A stretch of DNA of 64,000 bases from Telmatactis stephensoni (lineage: Eukaryota > Cnidaria > Anthozoa > Actiniaria > Isophelliidae), in NCBI GenBank assembly GCA_029948255.1, contig JALIZF010001793.1, positions 492,001 through 556,000 on the forward strand, written 5' to 3'. Every line of letters begins with the position of its first letter. Positions within the stretch are counted from its first letter, which is position 1. The notes below the pieces were generated by a model that saw nothing but the letters and a program-made list of their open reading frames with translations, ran no database searches and was not told the origin of the DNA. Below, one piece after another: positions 34,509 through 47,100 of this stretch. Both the position numbers and the translations under genes were made by a program.

Positions 34509-37500
34509 TCACACACCCTGCGCGGTTTCCATTTTTCGCTTTCTTGAGCTTCCCTGGATAAAACTTGATGAGCGGGTGACTGGATTACTATCACGCATAC
34601 AACCCAAGCACTTGTTTCCTAGATCCCAGAAACACGTACGGCAATATATGGACTCGCAAGTATCCGTATCGCAGTATACGTACTGACGATTCAACCCACG
34701 ACCACACACCATACAGCTGCGTAAACTCACGCCCAAAACTGAAAATACTTTCTCCATCGTCTCGAAATTCCAGGCAAGAACTCTCACCACATCAAGTTGA
34801 TCCATAGCGTAGTTCTCTTCGCTCTCCATGTTGATATTATCGATAACAGCTTTGTAGAAAGCTTTGCGTTCTTCAAGGAGCTTGTAGTAGACGTAGGCTA
34901 TGCGTTTGCGTTCCCTTCTGCGGTAGAGGTGGGAGGCGATGAAGTGCCTGAGTCGGAGGACGTAGGGTTGGATTAGAATCATGAGCAGTAGTAGCCCAAG
35001 AAGGACCAAGATTACTACCAAGTAGTATTCTTCCAGGGGGAGAACTAGGGGTGCACATGTTAGCCCTGCCGCGGTGGCAGTGTTGTCAGACGACGTAGAA
35101 TTAGTCGTATTGGTAGTGTTGTTGGTAGTGGTTGAGGGGCTACTTTCTTCAATATCGATCTCCCTTGTCATTGTGTGATACAAGTAGTAATCACCCAAGA
35201 TAATAATAATAGCAAAAATCAAGAAGATTAAATACACTAACAAATACTTCAGCATGTTGTTTCTTTCAGCAATGGTGAATTGGGGGGATGTGGGCTGAAT
35301 GTATCTCTGATGTTCGCCTTTCTTCAAAGGCAAAAGTCCATCATTGGCGCCACTAGATTTGCGAGTGTCTTCAATAGTCTTAAAATGGTTAGTAAGATAC
35401 TGATTGTCAAAGTCATTTCTTGCAAGGAATAATTTGTGGTAGCTGTAAGCCTCGTAAAGAACTAGTAATATCAGCAAAGGCAGTAACATTGTCAATACAG
35501 CAACTCCATTGTCACATTTTTTTCTTGCTGGCGTTACCAGAATTGGCTCCTTGTTTTTATGCGCCGCGAGTGCGGCAGGCACCGGAGCCTTTTCCAGAGT
35601 TTTTCTTATAACATCTTTGAAGTCAGAATGCAGGGAAAAGTCGATGTTGTTACAAGACTCTTCAAGGTCATTGAGCGAATTACATAAGACAGGATTCAGA
35701 GCCTGACACCCCTTTAAGGCGACAGGGTTTTTCGCATCACTCATGCATTTCAGATATTCACGGTCGGCTGTGGTTCGACAGATATTCTTTAGACTCAGAG
35801 AAAAGTCAGCACACAGTGCTCTCATCGTTGTCTTGTTGTGTCTTGGTGTTAGAGTTTTGTTAACTAAATCATTGAGTTTTTGTACAGTGTCAATATATTG
35901 TTGAAGTACTGAATGTAATGGATGACGCACGCGTTCGTAAGTCGGTTGCGCTTCAGCGCTGGTGTTCTCTGTTCCATTGCTTTCTCCGCCGCTTGCCATC
36001 ACGAAACATTGCCCTCGAGATAACGCAATAATGTTCACATTGCCAATAAAGTTACACATAGGGCCGGCAATCAAAAAGTACAAAATTAAAATCCACAGCG
36101 CAATCTTTCCACGTGTTGCGAAAAAACTGGGAAAAATCAGTAAAAAGATGCACAGTAGTCTCTTGCGGTCAAGAAAGCCAAATATTACGGCAAATACAAC
36201 TCCAACGATAATTCCAGCAACAATTGCTGTTATAATGTGTAATGGAATGATCACAAAAAATAAAAGAAAAACAAACACTCCAAAGAATAATCCAAGTAAC
36301 GAACCAGCGATAATTCGGATTCTGGGGTATTTATCAGGTGATTTAAGTTTCTTTTTAGCAGTTTTCTTCACAGCTTTCATGGCGCCCTTGATACTTTCGG
36401 TTGAGCGTACTTTACTAACACTTTTGTCGGGTCCGACATTGCTGATGCTCTCGTACGACGCCATGCGATTGTACGAGCGTCGATTTGACTCTGGTTTTGA
36501 GTTGTCAGACGGTTTTTCGCCTTGTTTTTGATTGTGATTTTCTGTCGGATCAAAGTCGTACTTAGCCGACGAATTCTCCGGTGTGTTCGGTTCCATGTAA
36601 TGCTCGGCTCCTGGATCGGCGTAAATATGAGGCTCGTCGCATTCTGAGCAGCCTCCAGTTCTTGGGGGTTTGTCTGGCGCTTGAGGCACCTGGTAGCTGT
36701 GATATGGCGGTCGTCCTTCTCGTGATAACGGATTATCTTGAATGTTTACTTTTTTATCACTTGCTTGGTTTGAAGTGTCAGGTTTCTTGTTCTTATTGAC
36801 ATCAGATGGTTTTTGGTCGATCTCAGCACTGGCATACATACTATCATTGTCATCCTCTTCGGCAGCCAACGCCGCTTTCCCCGCTTTGGTAGTCTTTTCC
36901 TTCGGTTCTGAGCTCACAGAAGGTTTCTTGAGTAACTCTATGCTTTCACTGGACTTATCTTTGCTCTTCGTGTCCATTGTTTTGCCAGCTTTTAGATCGT
37001 TGTCGAGGAAGGCTGATTTCAGTTTCGAGACACTGGGTCGAGTGCTGTAGATGGGAGAGTAAGTCTTGTTACCAAACCTCGACTCGTAAATCGATGGTTT
37101 CTTAGTTTCGCTTTCGCTCGGTATTTTTCGACTGTCGGGAGGTTTTTTCTTTTCCGGCGGGTCGTCGTTCAAGTAGTAATCTTCCCCATCTGCAACTACA
37201 CCTGAATCGCCTGAACTTTCTTTCTTTTCACGATCTTGCGTCTTAGGAAACCTAGACGAAAGACCAAATGGTCGTGGATTAGGTGGACGTCTTAGATTTC
37301 CAGTTGGTTCGCTAGTCGACTTCGCGTCAATACTCCCACGAGAACGATTTTGTGGGTTAGTCGTTGAAGAGTCTTTCTTATCTGTAGTTTTAGGCGACGA
37401 ATTGACCTTCTCTTCCGACAATTTTGCGACACAATCCGAAGGAAAACGACCAGATTTTCCAGTATTCAAATTCTTACCACAAAGCCACCCCTCTCCGTCT

Positions 37501-37622
37501 TTCCGTACGTCAAATATAATGTCACCTTTCTCGACGGTGATGGCAGAATCTTTTCCTCCAAAACGCGCCTCTTTGTCAGTCGGTGTGTAATCGCGCGTAA
37601 CTTTGAGATATATACTTTCCAT
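34509..37622 (-). CDS. SH3 domain plus DC-STAMP-like multi-pass protein, intronless
   Basis: One open frame of 1037 residues. Residues 5-69 form an SH3 domain (TRDYTP, VEKGDIIFDV, GEGWLCGK, SGRFPSDCVAKL). Residues 70-430 are disordered, Lys/Ser/Pro-rich, with tyrosine motifs (EDYYLNDD, IYADPGAEHYMEP, SMYASAE). Hydrophobic helices lie at about 435-457, 459-483, 487-502, 507-530, 705-727, 792-812 and 864-886. Residues 735-770 (FDNQYLTNHFKTIEDTRK, LLPLKKGE) match the core signature of DC-STAMP/DCST/SPE-42 proteins. Two cysteine-rich ectodomain-like stretches and N-glycosylation sites (NTTNTTNST) lie between helices. The C-terminus has eight cysteines, C970-x2-C-x10-C-x4-C-x4-C-x2-C-x7-C-x2-C1008, like the RING-type end of DCST1. 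DC-STAMP relatives act in cell fusion and fertilisation. The SH3 fusion and lack of introns are unusual. Confidence 0.88.
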   Translation of the reverse strand: MESIYLKVTRDYTPTDKEARFGGKDSAITVEKGDIIFDVRKDGEGWLCGKNLNTGKSGRFPSDCVAKLSEEKVNSSPKTTDKKDSSTTNPQNRSRGSIDAKSTSEPTGNLRRPPNPRPFGLSSRFPKTQDREKKESSGDSGVVADGEDYYLNDDPPEKKKPPDSRKIPSESETKKPSIYESRFGNKTYSPIYSTRPSVSKLKSAFLDNDLKAGKTMDTKSKDKSSESIELLKKPSVSSEPKEKTTKAGKAALAAEEDDNDSMYASAEIDQKPSDVNKNKKPDTSNQASDKKVNIQDNPLSREGRPPYHSYQVPQAPDKPPRTGGCSECDEPHIYADPGAEHYMEPNTPENSSAKYDFDPTENHNQKQGEKPSDNSKPESNRRSYNRMASYESISNVGPDKSVSKVRSTESIKGAMKAVKKTAKKKLKSPDKYPRIRIIAGSLLGLFFGVFVFLLFFVIIPLHIITAIVAGIIVGVVFAVIFGFLDRKRLLCIFLLIFPSFFATRGKIALWILILYFLIAGPMCNFIGNVNIIALSRGQCFVMASGGESNGTENTSAEAQPTYERVRHPLHSVLQQYIDTVQKLNDLVNKTLTPRHNKTTMRALCADFSLSLKNICRTTADREYLKCMSDAKNPVALKGCQALNPVLCNSLNDLEESCNNIDFSLHSDFKDVIRKTLEKAPVPAALAAHKNKEPILVTPARKKCDNGVAVLTMLLPLLILLVLYEAYSYHKLFLARNDFDNQYLTNHFKTIEDTRKSSGANDGLLPLKKGEHQRYIQPTSPQFTIAERNNMLKYLLVYLIFLIFAIIIILGDYYLYHTMTREIDIEESSPSTTTNNTTNTTNSTSSDNTATAAGLTCAPLVLPLEEYYLVVILVLLGLLLLMILIQPYVLRLRHFIASHLYRRRERKRIAYVYYKLLEERKAFYKAVIDNINMESEENYAMDQLDVVRVLAWNFETMEKVFSVLGVSLRSCMVCGRGLNRQYVYCDTDTCESIYCRTCFWDLGNKCLGCMRDSNPVTRSSSFIQGSSRKRKMETAQGV

Positions 37623-40600
37623 TGCAGATCTGTTAAGGATAATACGACAAAATTAGTGGAGCGAAACACAGCCAATAATGTACAATTATGCACAAGAAAT
37701 ACAATGATATTTTGCCTCGCTCATTCAATTGTAAACAAAACACTGGATTCGCAGTTGAAAAGAGATAATAGAGTGTTGATTCAAAACACACTTTCGAGTG
37801 TAAATTTTTATTTCGAGAATAAACTTCCAACACAAGAATATTAAACACCCACAATTTAATAACAAACAGTTTCATAGACAAAACATTTGCATTTTCGATT
37901 TTGCCTCCAGGAAGTTTTAAGAATGCATGAATGGTTCAACTCCTTGTGACATAGCTACGAGATAGTGTCAGCATACATTGTGGTTTTGCAGAAGAGAGCG
38001 CGACCTCAAAGCAAAATTACGTCATTTTTGTAACCAAAAACCTCACTTTCACCAAAAATATTCCTAAAAAGAAGCTTAAAATTTAAAAAAATGGCCTCAA
38101 AGAAATAGAATTCCTAATGATCTCATGACAGAGAAAATAATTCAATTACTTCAGGGTTGCTTTTTAGTTATTTTTTGATTGACATTTTGGAAAATTTGAA
38201 TAGATTTGAATCCCAATTAAATCAAAGATATTAATAAGCTTCCTATGGAAGGAAATGACACAAAAATATAATTGGGCAAGATATCATGTCAAATATCTCT
38301 ACATTTTAATAAAAGAAGACACATTCTTTACATAATGCTTAACAATGATAATTAAATTAAAATGTTTTGTATGGCACAAATATGATAAAGTATGCCAGAC
38401 ATGATGATAATAATAAATTATAATAGCCTTAAAATTCTTAAAACTCTGTATATTGATCTCAAAAAAGAAGGAGAAAATACAATATCATTGGAAGAGGAAT
38501 ATATCTGGCAGATTTGCCTCGATTAAGAACCAGGAAGCCTGAAAAGGAAATACTTTTTCTAAGCTGTTTCGTACCTACCTATTAGCTCATCTACAATACA
38601 ACAAGCATTTACAGCAACAATGAAAATAAGAATGGAAATTTTGAAAATATCAGAAAGGATTCATAAGCTAAAAAAATATTGTTTTTCTTAAGAAAAGTAA
38701 GTGGACTTTTTGCTATATACTGTAAATAGAAAAACAGAATTTTGTTCTTCATCCAACAATTAAGAAAGGATCTTATTGTTTCAGTTGAAATCAAAGTTGC
38801 TTTGTTTAGAAATTTTGTTAATTTACCTCTACCGGTAAATAATTAGAAAAAATTTGTCTACAATCATTAATTGTAGGATTAACCTCAGCTTAACAAATTA
38901 AAGATGACTCTTGCTTTACTTGTAGTGACATCCAGATCTTGATGAGCAGTTTTGATACATTAAACATAAATTTTGATACATTCAATTTTGTAATCTATTA
39001 GTGATTATCAAAAGTGAATAATTTTTCATTAGGAAATGAATATCATGAAGAACAAACTGACATTGTTTCATGTTGTTTTACTCATGAAAACTGTTCAAAA
39101 TGTCATATTTGAAGCCCACTTTCAACAAAAAATGTCATATGCTAAAACCAAACTGTTTCAATTTTTAAACTAAAACAACAAAAAATAACTTTTTTCTCTG
39201 ACAAAAGAAGAAATTATGTTGTTTTCATGTTGTTTTACTCATGAAAATTGGCAAAAAATGTCATATGTCAAGCCCACTTTGAACAAAACGAGAAGTGAGG
39301 ATTTAAAACTCGTTGGGCTATGCCCACAAACTTGTAAAGATGATGTATGCTGAAACAAAACTGTTTCAATTAAAAAAGACAACAAAATAACTTTTTCTGA
39401 CAAAAGTAGAAACCAAAAGAGCTTGAAACATATTTTCTAAAATCTTTGCTCTTCTCATAGCTCTGAAGAGAATATTGACACAATGTCTTTCTTCACTATT
39501 GTAACGTAATATTCTAAGTGCCTTTTGCTAAATGCACACACGATTAGACACGTTGACACTTGACATTTTCATCAAATGCTTTGTTATGCGTTCAAAACAT
39601 TACGATTTTTAAGATCTTATAAACTTCAAATCCAAAAATCCATGCCAAGCTCTCTACCTTTTTCGTTTCTCAGTTAAATATGTTTAAACTTACTGTTCAT
39701 AAAACAAAAATATTTAACGTAGAAATTAGTGGTTGTTGTGGTTGTGGTTGTTGTGTGTTGTTGTGTGTTTTTTAACGTGGAGTTATCACTTATTCAAGAA
39801 ATTAATATGCAATTTATTAACAACACAACTTGTAAATATATTTTTTTACTAAATAATTTCGTTCGGACTTGGGAATAAGAATTATACAGAAACTTAAATT
39901 ATAAAGAAACTTATTAAATCGTGAGTAGAGAGAAAATGTCAAAATAATGCCAATGATACAGTCCGTCATTAGCGGTATCTGATCACGTTGTCATCTTGAA
40001 ATCGAACCCATTGTTTAATCCAAGTGATCTTGGCGATAACAACCTAGCATTGAATTTCAACTTAAGGGTTCCAAACGAAATGCCATCACTTGCAATCAAA
40101 TCAATTACAGAAAAACATTAAATAGTTGATCAACAGCAACAGAGAAAACGTCATGAATGAAGCGAGGAATTTAAAAAACTCACGAGAATCAACCTGCTGA
40201 ACGTATTTATAAGGTTTGTGTGCACGTCTTAACCAAATGAAGGAAATATATGCAAAGACAGGATAACATGTTACTTGATCCATTACAATTTACATTTTGA
40301 CGAGTTACTTTAGCATTCACCGCGTGTTTTTTGAACAGAAGCCCTATTTTTACAGGTTGAAAAGGTATTCGAATCACAAGTGTGTTCTCCACGCGCAGAC
40401 ATACGCCATTAAACATGCAGACTCTGCAGTTGTTTTCAGTGTGGGTTGTTCGGTATTCCTTTGAAATGACATTCGTAGTTTAATTGATCGTATGAGTAAT
40501 GCTGACTAAAGGATTTCAGTTCAATTCCGAAGGGTTTTTAAAGGATTTTACGACGGATGAGTTTCTTGATTCAGGAAAAAAACATCTGTCACATATGAAA

Positions 40601-41101
40601 GCGGCTTCCATGGGGGAATGTTCGCAGCAGAAACTCGTAAATCTAAACAATAATATCGCCAAAGTTTTCCACTTATAAAACACTAAGTCATCACAAAATG
40701 ACAACTCTTAAAAGTTGAAATAACTAAATATCATCTTCTTAGCTCAAATACGAAAAATATATTTTCGTAAAATGAGAAATGCGGCGAAGAAAGCGCGCCA
40801 AAACTCGATCATTGAAGCGACACGTTCGGTTGTAAAACGCGTTCTGTAATTTTCCCTCACCCTCGCCCAAACTTTTCCCAGCCTTACTGTAACGCGAATA
40901 CTCAATATATGAACCAAAAGAATTATCATTACCTTATTCGTGAAGCCACAAAACCAGGATTTTTTTCTACTCTTCACTTCACGCCCAAATGGAAACAGCT
41001 GATAAACGATCGAATGAAGAACTGCGCCTGCAGTACATTGACTTGTGGTTATACCACCAACGCATGCGTACAAGTGATAAGTTATCAAAATGCCCGTCAA
41101 C
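37623..41101. other. Intergenic region between two divergent genes
   Basis: This contains the promoter side of the SH3/DC-STAMP gene (near 37623-37700) and of MED17 (near 41000). No exon supported. A duplicated block lies at 39040-39420 and a GTTGTTGTG run at 39731-39770. Confidence 0.45.
39040..39420. repeat. Diverged tandem duplication of about 165-190 bp
   Basis: The block CATGTTGTTTTACTCATGAA, then AATGTCATATxTxAAGCCCA, then AAACTGTTTCAATT, then ACAAAAxTAACTTTTT, then TGACAAAAGxAGAAA occurs twice in the same order. The first starts near 39066 and the second near 39226. Confidence 0.75.
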
Positions 41102-44100
41102 ATGGCGGCTGGTCTGTCTGTAAATATCTCAATTGAAAAGCTTTTAGAGAGCGAAGTCGAGGAAATCGGAAGAGATGGACAAGAGAAATATGTACCGTAA
41201 GTATGACTTCATATTTTGTTAGCTTTGTTTGTGTTTTAGTGTACTTTGTCATCATTTGTTAGTTTCATGATTGATTTCGTTCTCATTGTTTACGGTTTGA
41301 TCCACAATTTTAAGCTTATGGCTGTTTTCTTTTTAAGTTTTTCTTGTGATATAATGTATATTTATATAAAAAACTGAAATCTTATAAAGGCAGCAGTGAG
41401 CGGTGTTTATGTTGTAGTAATTGAATTATAGGTATAATATGATTGATGCAGGAGGGTTACAATGTAAACTGAAACTGAAACTGAAACTAAAGGGGGGAGA
41501 GGGGTTATGTGTGCAGTTACTATGTATTATATAATAATTGGTATATTATGTGTGCTCTGATTGGCCGATAAGCATGAGTGATTACAATACACACACACAT
41601 AGGTGATGTCATTGAATCTTATATCAATGTGACCTGATTGGTTGAAATATTTTAATGAACATTATATAAAACAAATAGATTCCATTTTGTGGTGAGACCA
41701 ACAGTCATGCCACACAACTTTCTCTTGTGGTGTACTTTTCGTTCTCACCACATTTTGATGCCATCTGTGCATCTATTAGAGTACAAACACGTGGAAAAAT
41801 GGAATCTATATGTATTTGTTAATTCTGACACACAAACCAACCAAACCACCAATTGTATACTTTAGCAGCCCTATATCATTTTAACAGCATCTATATGAGC
41901 ACATTTTACTCTTGACACATATAGTATATGGTACATGAAATGATAGTAGATGGGTTAGCTTCCAGAGACTCGTCCACTTAGGCTATTATTTTTAGACTAT
42001 ATCACCAGTCTGCTGCGACTTTGTATTCTGGGACTGTTAACTCAGTAAGATAATACCAAACACAGGGGTTTCATTATCTTTTTGAATAAGCATCTGAGTG
42101 ATTGAAGTAGGCGTCTGTGTCCCCAACGGGGCCGTGAGACCCCGTTGTGCTAGGGGAGTCTGTAAGAAACAAAATAACTGGCGGTAAGAGGTAAAATAGG
42201 CGGCGCTATACCGCCGGTAGCCACCTATTATTGAAACCCCTGCAAACAAAAAATTTTTTAAACCATGATGTCTTTTGATTGGTGTTATTTCACTGAGGTA
42301 ATAGTCCCAGAATACATTGCTGTGGCAGAATAGTGTTATAGTCTATAGAGTACAGTGTTTCTCCAAGGATGATTATTATCAAAGCACAACCTAAGACGAA
42401 GGTGTGATACTCAGGATGGAATGTTTTTTGTATGAGATTGAAAGGCTGTATTGTGCTACGAATGCGTCGGTGGTGTGTCTGTAAATACTGTCAAAATTCC
42501 TGCCAAGATTGTGCCGTGCCATGACAACACTAATTTCACAGTCATACAAAAATTGTTGTATAGTACAATAACTGTATTATATAATTTATTCAGAAATGTT
42601 GTATAAGATTATTATGGTGTAAAATATAATAAAATCAGCTATTTCTAATCACTACTCAATCTATCATAATCTCGATTGAGCTGTATAATCAACATTATGC
42701 TTTATAATTATAATAATGATAATTACAATGATGATGATAATGATAATAATATAATAAATTAGGCATTTAAGTCAACACAGCTTTTCTTCAGAAGAACAGC
42801 AAGGATTTTGAGAAAAGTTCTTTAATCATGAACTTGTAAAGAATGATCCCCTTGGTACCTTGGCCATTTGTTATGACCCACTCCCTAGGGGAATCAGCCA
42901 GCATAAGATCAGCTCGAGTAAAGAAGTAATAATAATTTTTAGATTTGTACAAGTTGATTTATATCAGGTTAATGTTTATTTATCATTAGTTTTTCGTTTT
43001 ATAGTTAGATACACGACCCCATAACAGGGCATCTGATATAACGCGATTATGCGATTTCGCACAATTGACCTAAAATCGCATAAAATCGCACAATCACTGA
43101 AAATCGCATAAATTGCCAAAAAGTTCATATTTCTTTACTAAAATCAAATGAAATGTCACTAATACTTAAGACATATGTAGATACAAACCATTTTAATGTA
43201 AATACGCTCGTGAGAACTAGCGAAAAGTCTACGAAAACAGCTAGGCCAGAGTCGAACAATTTTTCACCCATCTTCAAGGCGTCACTTGCATTGGAGAGCA
43301 AAGAGACTGGCACTAGTTTTGTTCTAACGCCATTTGCTATTGGTTTAAATCGAACAATTCCTTTCTGTCAATGATCCAATCAGCATTGCCGACATATATA
43401 TTTATAGTAAACATGCTTTTCTCTATGCCCTAAGTAAAGTACAGTGAAAAAAATCGAAAATGGATGAATTTCTAGTTAAGATTGATAATTATCCATATGA
43501 CAGTATTAAGATCATCTTGTAGTGAAATTAAAAACAAAAATATTGATTTATCTACATGTACTATTCAAAAATTATTTTTCATGCTTTGTTTCAATTCTAA
43601 ATATTCCTTACGCCTTATAAAAAAATGCAAATAAAATGTTTTTACCCCAGCCTAAAACTTATCAACACATTAAAAAAAGATCAGAAAAAATTTGCATAAT
43701 TTGCCGCATAATCAGTCCTTTTTGCCGCATAATCAATCATCTTTGCCACACAATTTGGTCTGAAATTTTGCATAATTTTACTTTTTTTGCCGCATTACGT
43801 CAGATGCCCTGCCATAAGCGCAAGCTTTAACAAATATCGTGTTTAAATAAAGTTGATCAGTATGATGTATGTATGTAATAATAATGTCTATTTTTATAGC
43901 ACTTTTTACAATTAGCTAAAAATAAAGCAAAAAAAAGCCCACCTTATAAAAATAAAATTTCATAGTAGATTAGACTTGCAACTAATCCTTTATGCAGAAA
44001 GTTATGAATATAATATAATCAATCAAGAAAAATGTGCCTAACTTAAATAGATGATGAATTTTCATGGTGACTAGTCCCTTATAAATATGTATTATAATAT

Positions 44101-47100
44101 AATTATTTAATCAAAAAATACACCTAACTTATAAATAAATAATGTAATTTTTATGGCAAGTAGACTTGTGACTAGTCCCTATAAACATGTATTCCAAAAA
44201 ATGCACCTACTTAAAAATAATGGTATCTTTATGGCTATTATATAGACTTGTGACTTGTCCCTATAAATACATACCTATTTCAAAAAATGTTATCGCAGTA
44301 AGTCCACAGTTTACACTCCAAGACTGCAAAGGAATTTGGTAGTTTTCTCATAATTAACGTAATCATAGCATGTTTTGGCTGTATAAAACATTAATACAAA
44401 AGGCTTAATTGCTCATCATAGTGCTTAAAATGCTCACCAAGGAAACATCACACAAGGAAAGACAATAGTGAATAGATTAATCAAAAGAAAAACTGCCAAA
44501 TCCTTTGCGCTCTTGGAGTGTACAGTTTGGACTATTGCGACAATGTTTTTTGGATTACATGTATATAATAGGTGTATATAATAGTTTTCAATTAAGGTGA
44601 CAGTGCCTAACTCATAGATAATAGGTATATGATTACAGGTACATTTTAGTGGTATATCCTCACATCTTGTTTCACATGGGAATTAGAAACATTAACTTTA
44701 TCAGTCAAATCATCTTTGATGTTGTTGCTATGTTATTTATCTTTCCAATTATCAGCAAATGTTTTAATATCTGTTCTCAATTGCCTTGGATAACAAACAT
44801 ATTAATCATAAAAACATCTTGTTGGAAATTATAAAGACAGAGTAAATTAATGAGAGTAAGTTTCCTGAATGTTTATATGCTTACAAGATGTGATGTGGAA
44901 CATAAGACCCTGGTAGTAACCAGGGCTTTCAGTGAATGCATGTTTAGGAAGTGAGAGTTCAATATGGCTTACACTTTTTTGGGCTTTTCCTAAAAAAGTG
45001 TCTTACAGTACTTGCTCTTTTAGCAAGGTGATAATATGATAACTAATGAGACACATAAAACAATATTATAAAATATTTGAGATATAATGCACACACTGAT
45101 TGGCTGGCTTCCATGTTTATATCAGAGGACAGAGACATGGCTTGCTCAAAAAACGTCGAAAATATTTTATAAAAGCAATATAAAATGATCGCCTATGTCT
45201 CTGTACTGTGATATAAACACAGTGGAAGATGTAGAGCACTCGAAAAGCAAGAGAAACACTCGGCTATGCCTCGTGTTCCTAAGCTTGCTTTTCTCTTGCT
45301 CTACATCTTCCATCGTGTTTATATCATAGTACAGAGACATGCATGCGCATTTTATATTCCTTAATTAAAGCACTGTTACTAAAACCTTGTCTCACAAACA
45401 AAGTCATGTTTCCTCAAATACTTCCCTCATTGTGAAGATACAGTTTTAAATTATTAGATCCTGCACTAAAGATTTTATTGGATGTGTATTTTACCTTTTT
45501 CAGTCAGTTGTCTATGTCAGAGCAGCTAACAAAGCTCGCACACAAGATAGACTTCCTCTCTGATGATAAAAACCAGAAAAGTCCAGAAGATGTTACAGAA
45601 GAAGATGAAAAGGCGTTAGTGACATTTCAGCCTTCATTGTGGCCATGGGACTCAGTAAGGACCAAGTTAAGGTACTGCAAAATATATCTTTTCAGTTTTT
45701 TTAATCTACTGTGAAAGCTGACTGTTTTTGTATTACTATGAAAATTCACAGTTATGGCACAGTACAATACTCCAGTTTTGAGTTCTGGGTCACTCAGTGT
45801 TAACCTCAATTCCATGTGAGCTACAATGTATTCAAGAATTAGAACAAAAACCCATGTGGAATTCTAAAGTATTAATTGCTGTGTTTATTCATGTACATTC
45901 TTGACCTTTCCACGGGCTGTTACTAAAGTTCTAAAGAATACATTACACACAATAATGGAGGCTAACACTGGGCAAAAAAGGAAACTCAAAATGGGAGGAA
46001 TATATTTGAATGTTTTTGTAGATATCATTGATAGCACTGTCAAAGTTACAATACAGCACACTCCATTTCTCACTCTCAAAATCTGCTCTAATTTTGATTG
46101 CCAGTTAAACACTGTAAATGATTCCTTCGCAGCATTTCCTCCACTTATTAAGTGATATTTTTTGTGTCTCTCAATTAAATTTTTTCTTCACTAAATACAA
46201 GGCTTTTTTTTCAGAAATGCTTTGACAGAAGTTTGTGTCTTGTCTGATATTCTGAATGTCGTACAAGAGAAAAAATACATGGTTCTTGACCCTGTTACCC
46301 AAAGTCAAGCAGCACCTAAACCTACTGTACAACTCCTAGCTAAAAGAAAGGTATAGTAACATTGAATGAACATATCTATACTCATTTTCTGAGTTAGAAT
46401 AAACAAACACCATCAGGACCAGTTCTTATTGTCTAACTTATCAAAGCCTCTACCATTAGATAAAGAATTTGATAGATAAATAGAAAAGGGCAATGTGGCT
46501 AGGACCAGAAGTGCTCCTTAGAGAGGTACATATGTATGCATTGGTCAACAATATTCTCTTGGACACCCTCCTACCTCTTTTTAGAAGCTTGGTATTTGGA
46601 CCTTGATGACAAATCAAGGAACGATCGAATCCAAATTCCAGACGTTTATAGAACTCTTGTAAATTCTTACAAATCTCACGCGCGCTAATTGTTACCGTTA
46701 TAATCGTGCGTGCAAACGTTTTTGTCACACTGAAGAAGGTCCACATTTGGGCCGAAACGTCTGTAAAACTTTTCATCAAAATAACGAAGCTAGAGACAAC
46801 CAAATAAATTATCATGAATAATCCTAGCTGCAAATTCAAAATATTTCAAGATACCCTCCTACCCATTTTCAATGTTAAAAAATGCCACATTGCTCTGGCT
46901 TGGATTGTGGTCTGTCTGTTTCAGAGAGTTCATCTTCTAAATCCTACTTCTTTCTATTACAGAACCTAAGCAGAGAGTTCATCTTCTAAATCCTACTTCT
47001 TTCTATTACAGAACTTAAGCAGTGCTGCAGACATCATACTTCAAGGAACCAAGCGTATGGAAACTGCTGTGCAAGAGAGAGTAGACCAGCAACTTAGGCA

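Noticed and set aside
40744..41103. 119-residue minus-strand ORF opposite the MED17 start
   Set aside because: No recognisable domain, starts inside the MED17 first exon and has no splice support; likely chance.
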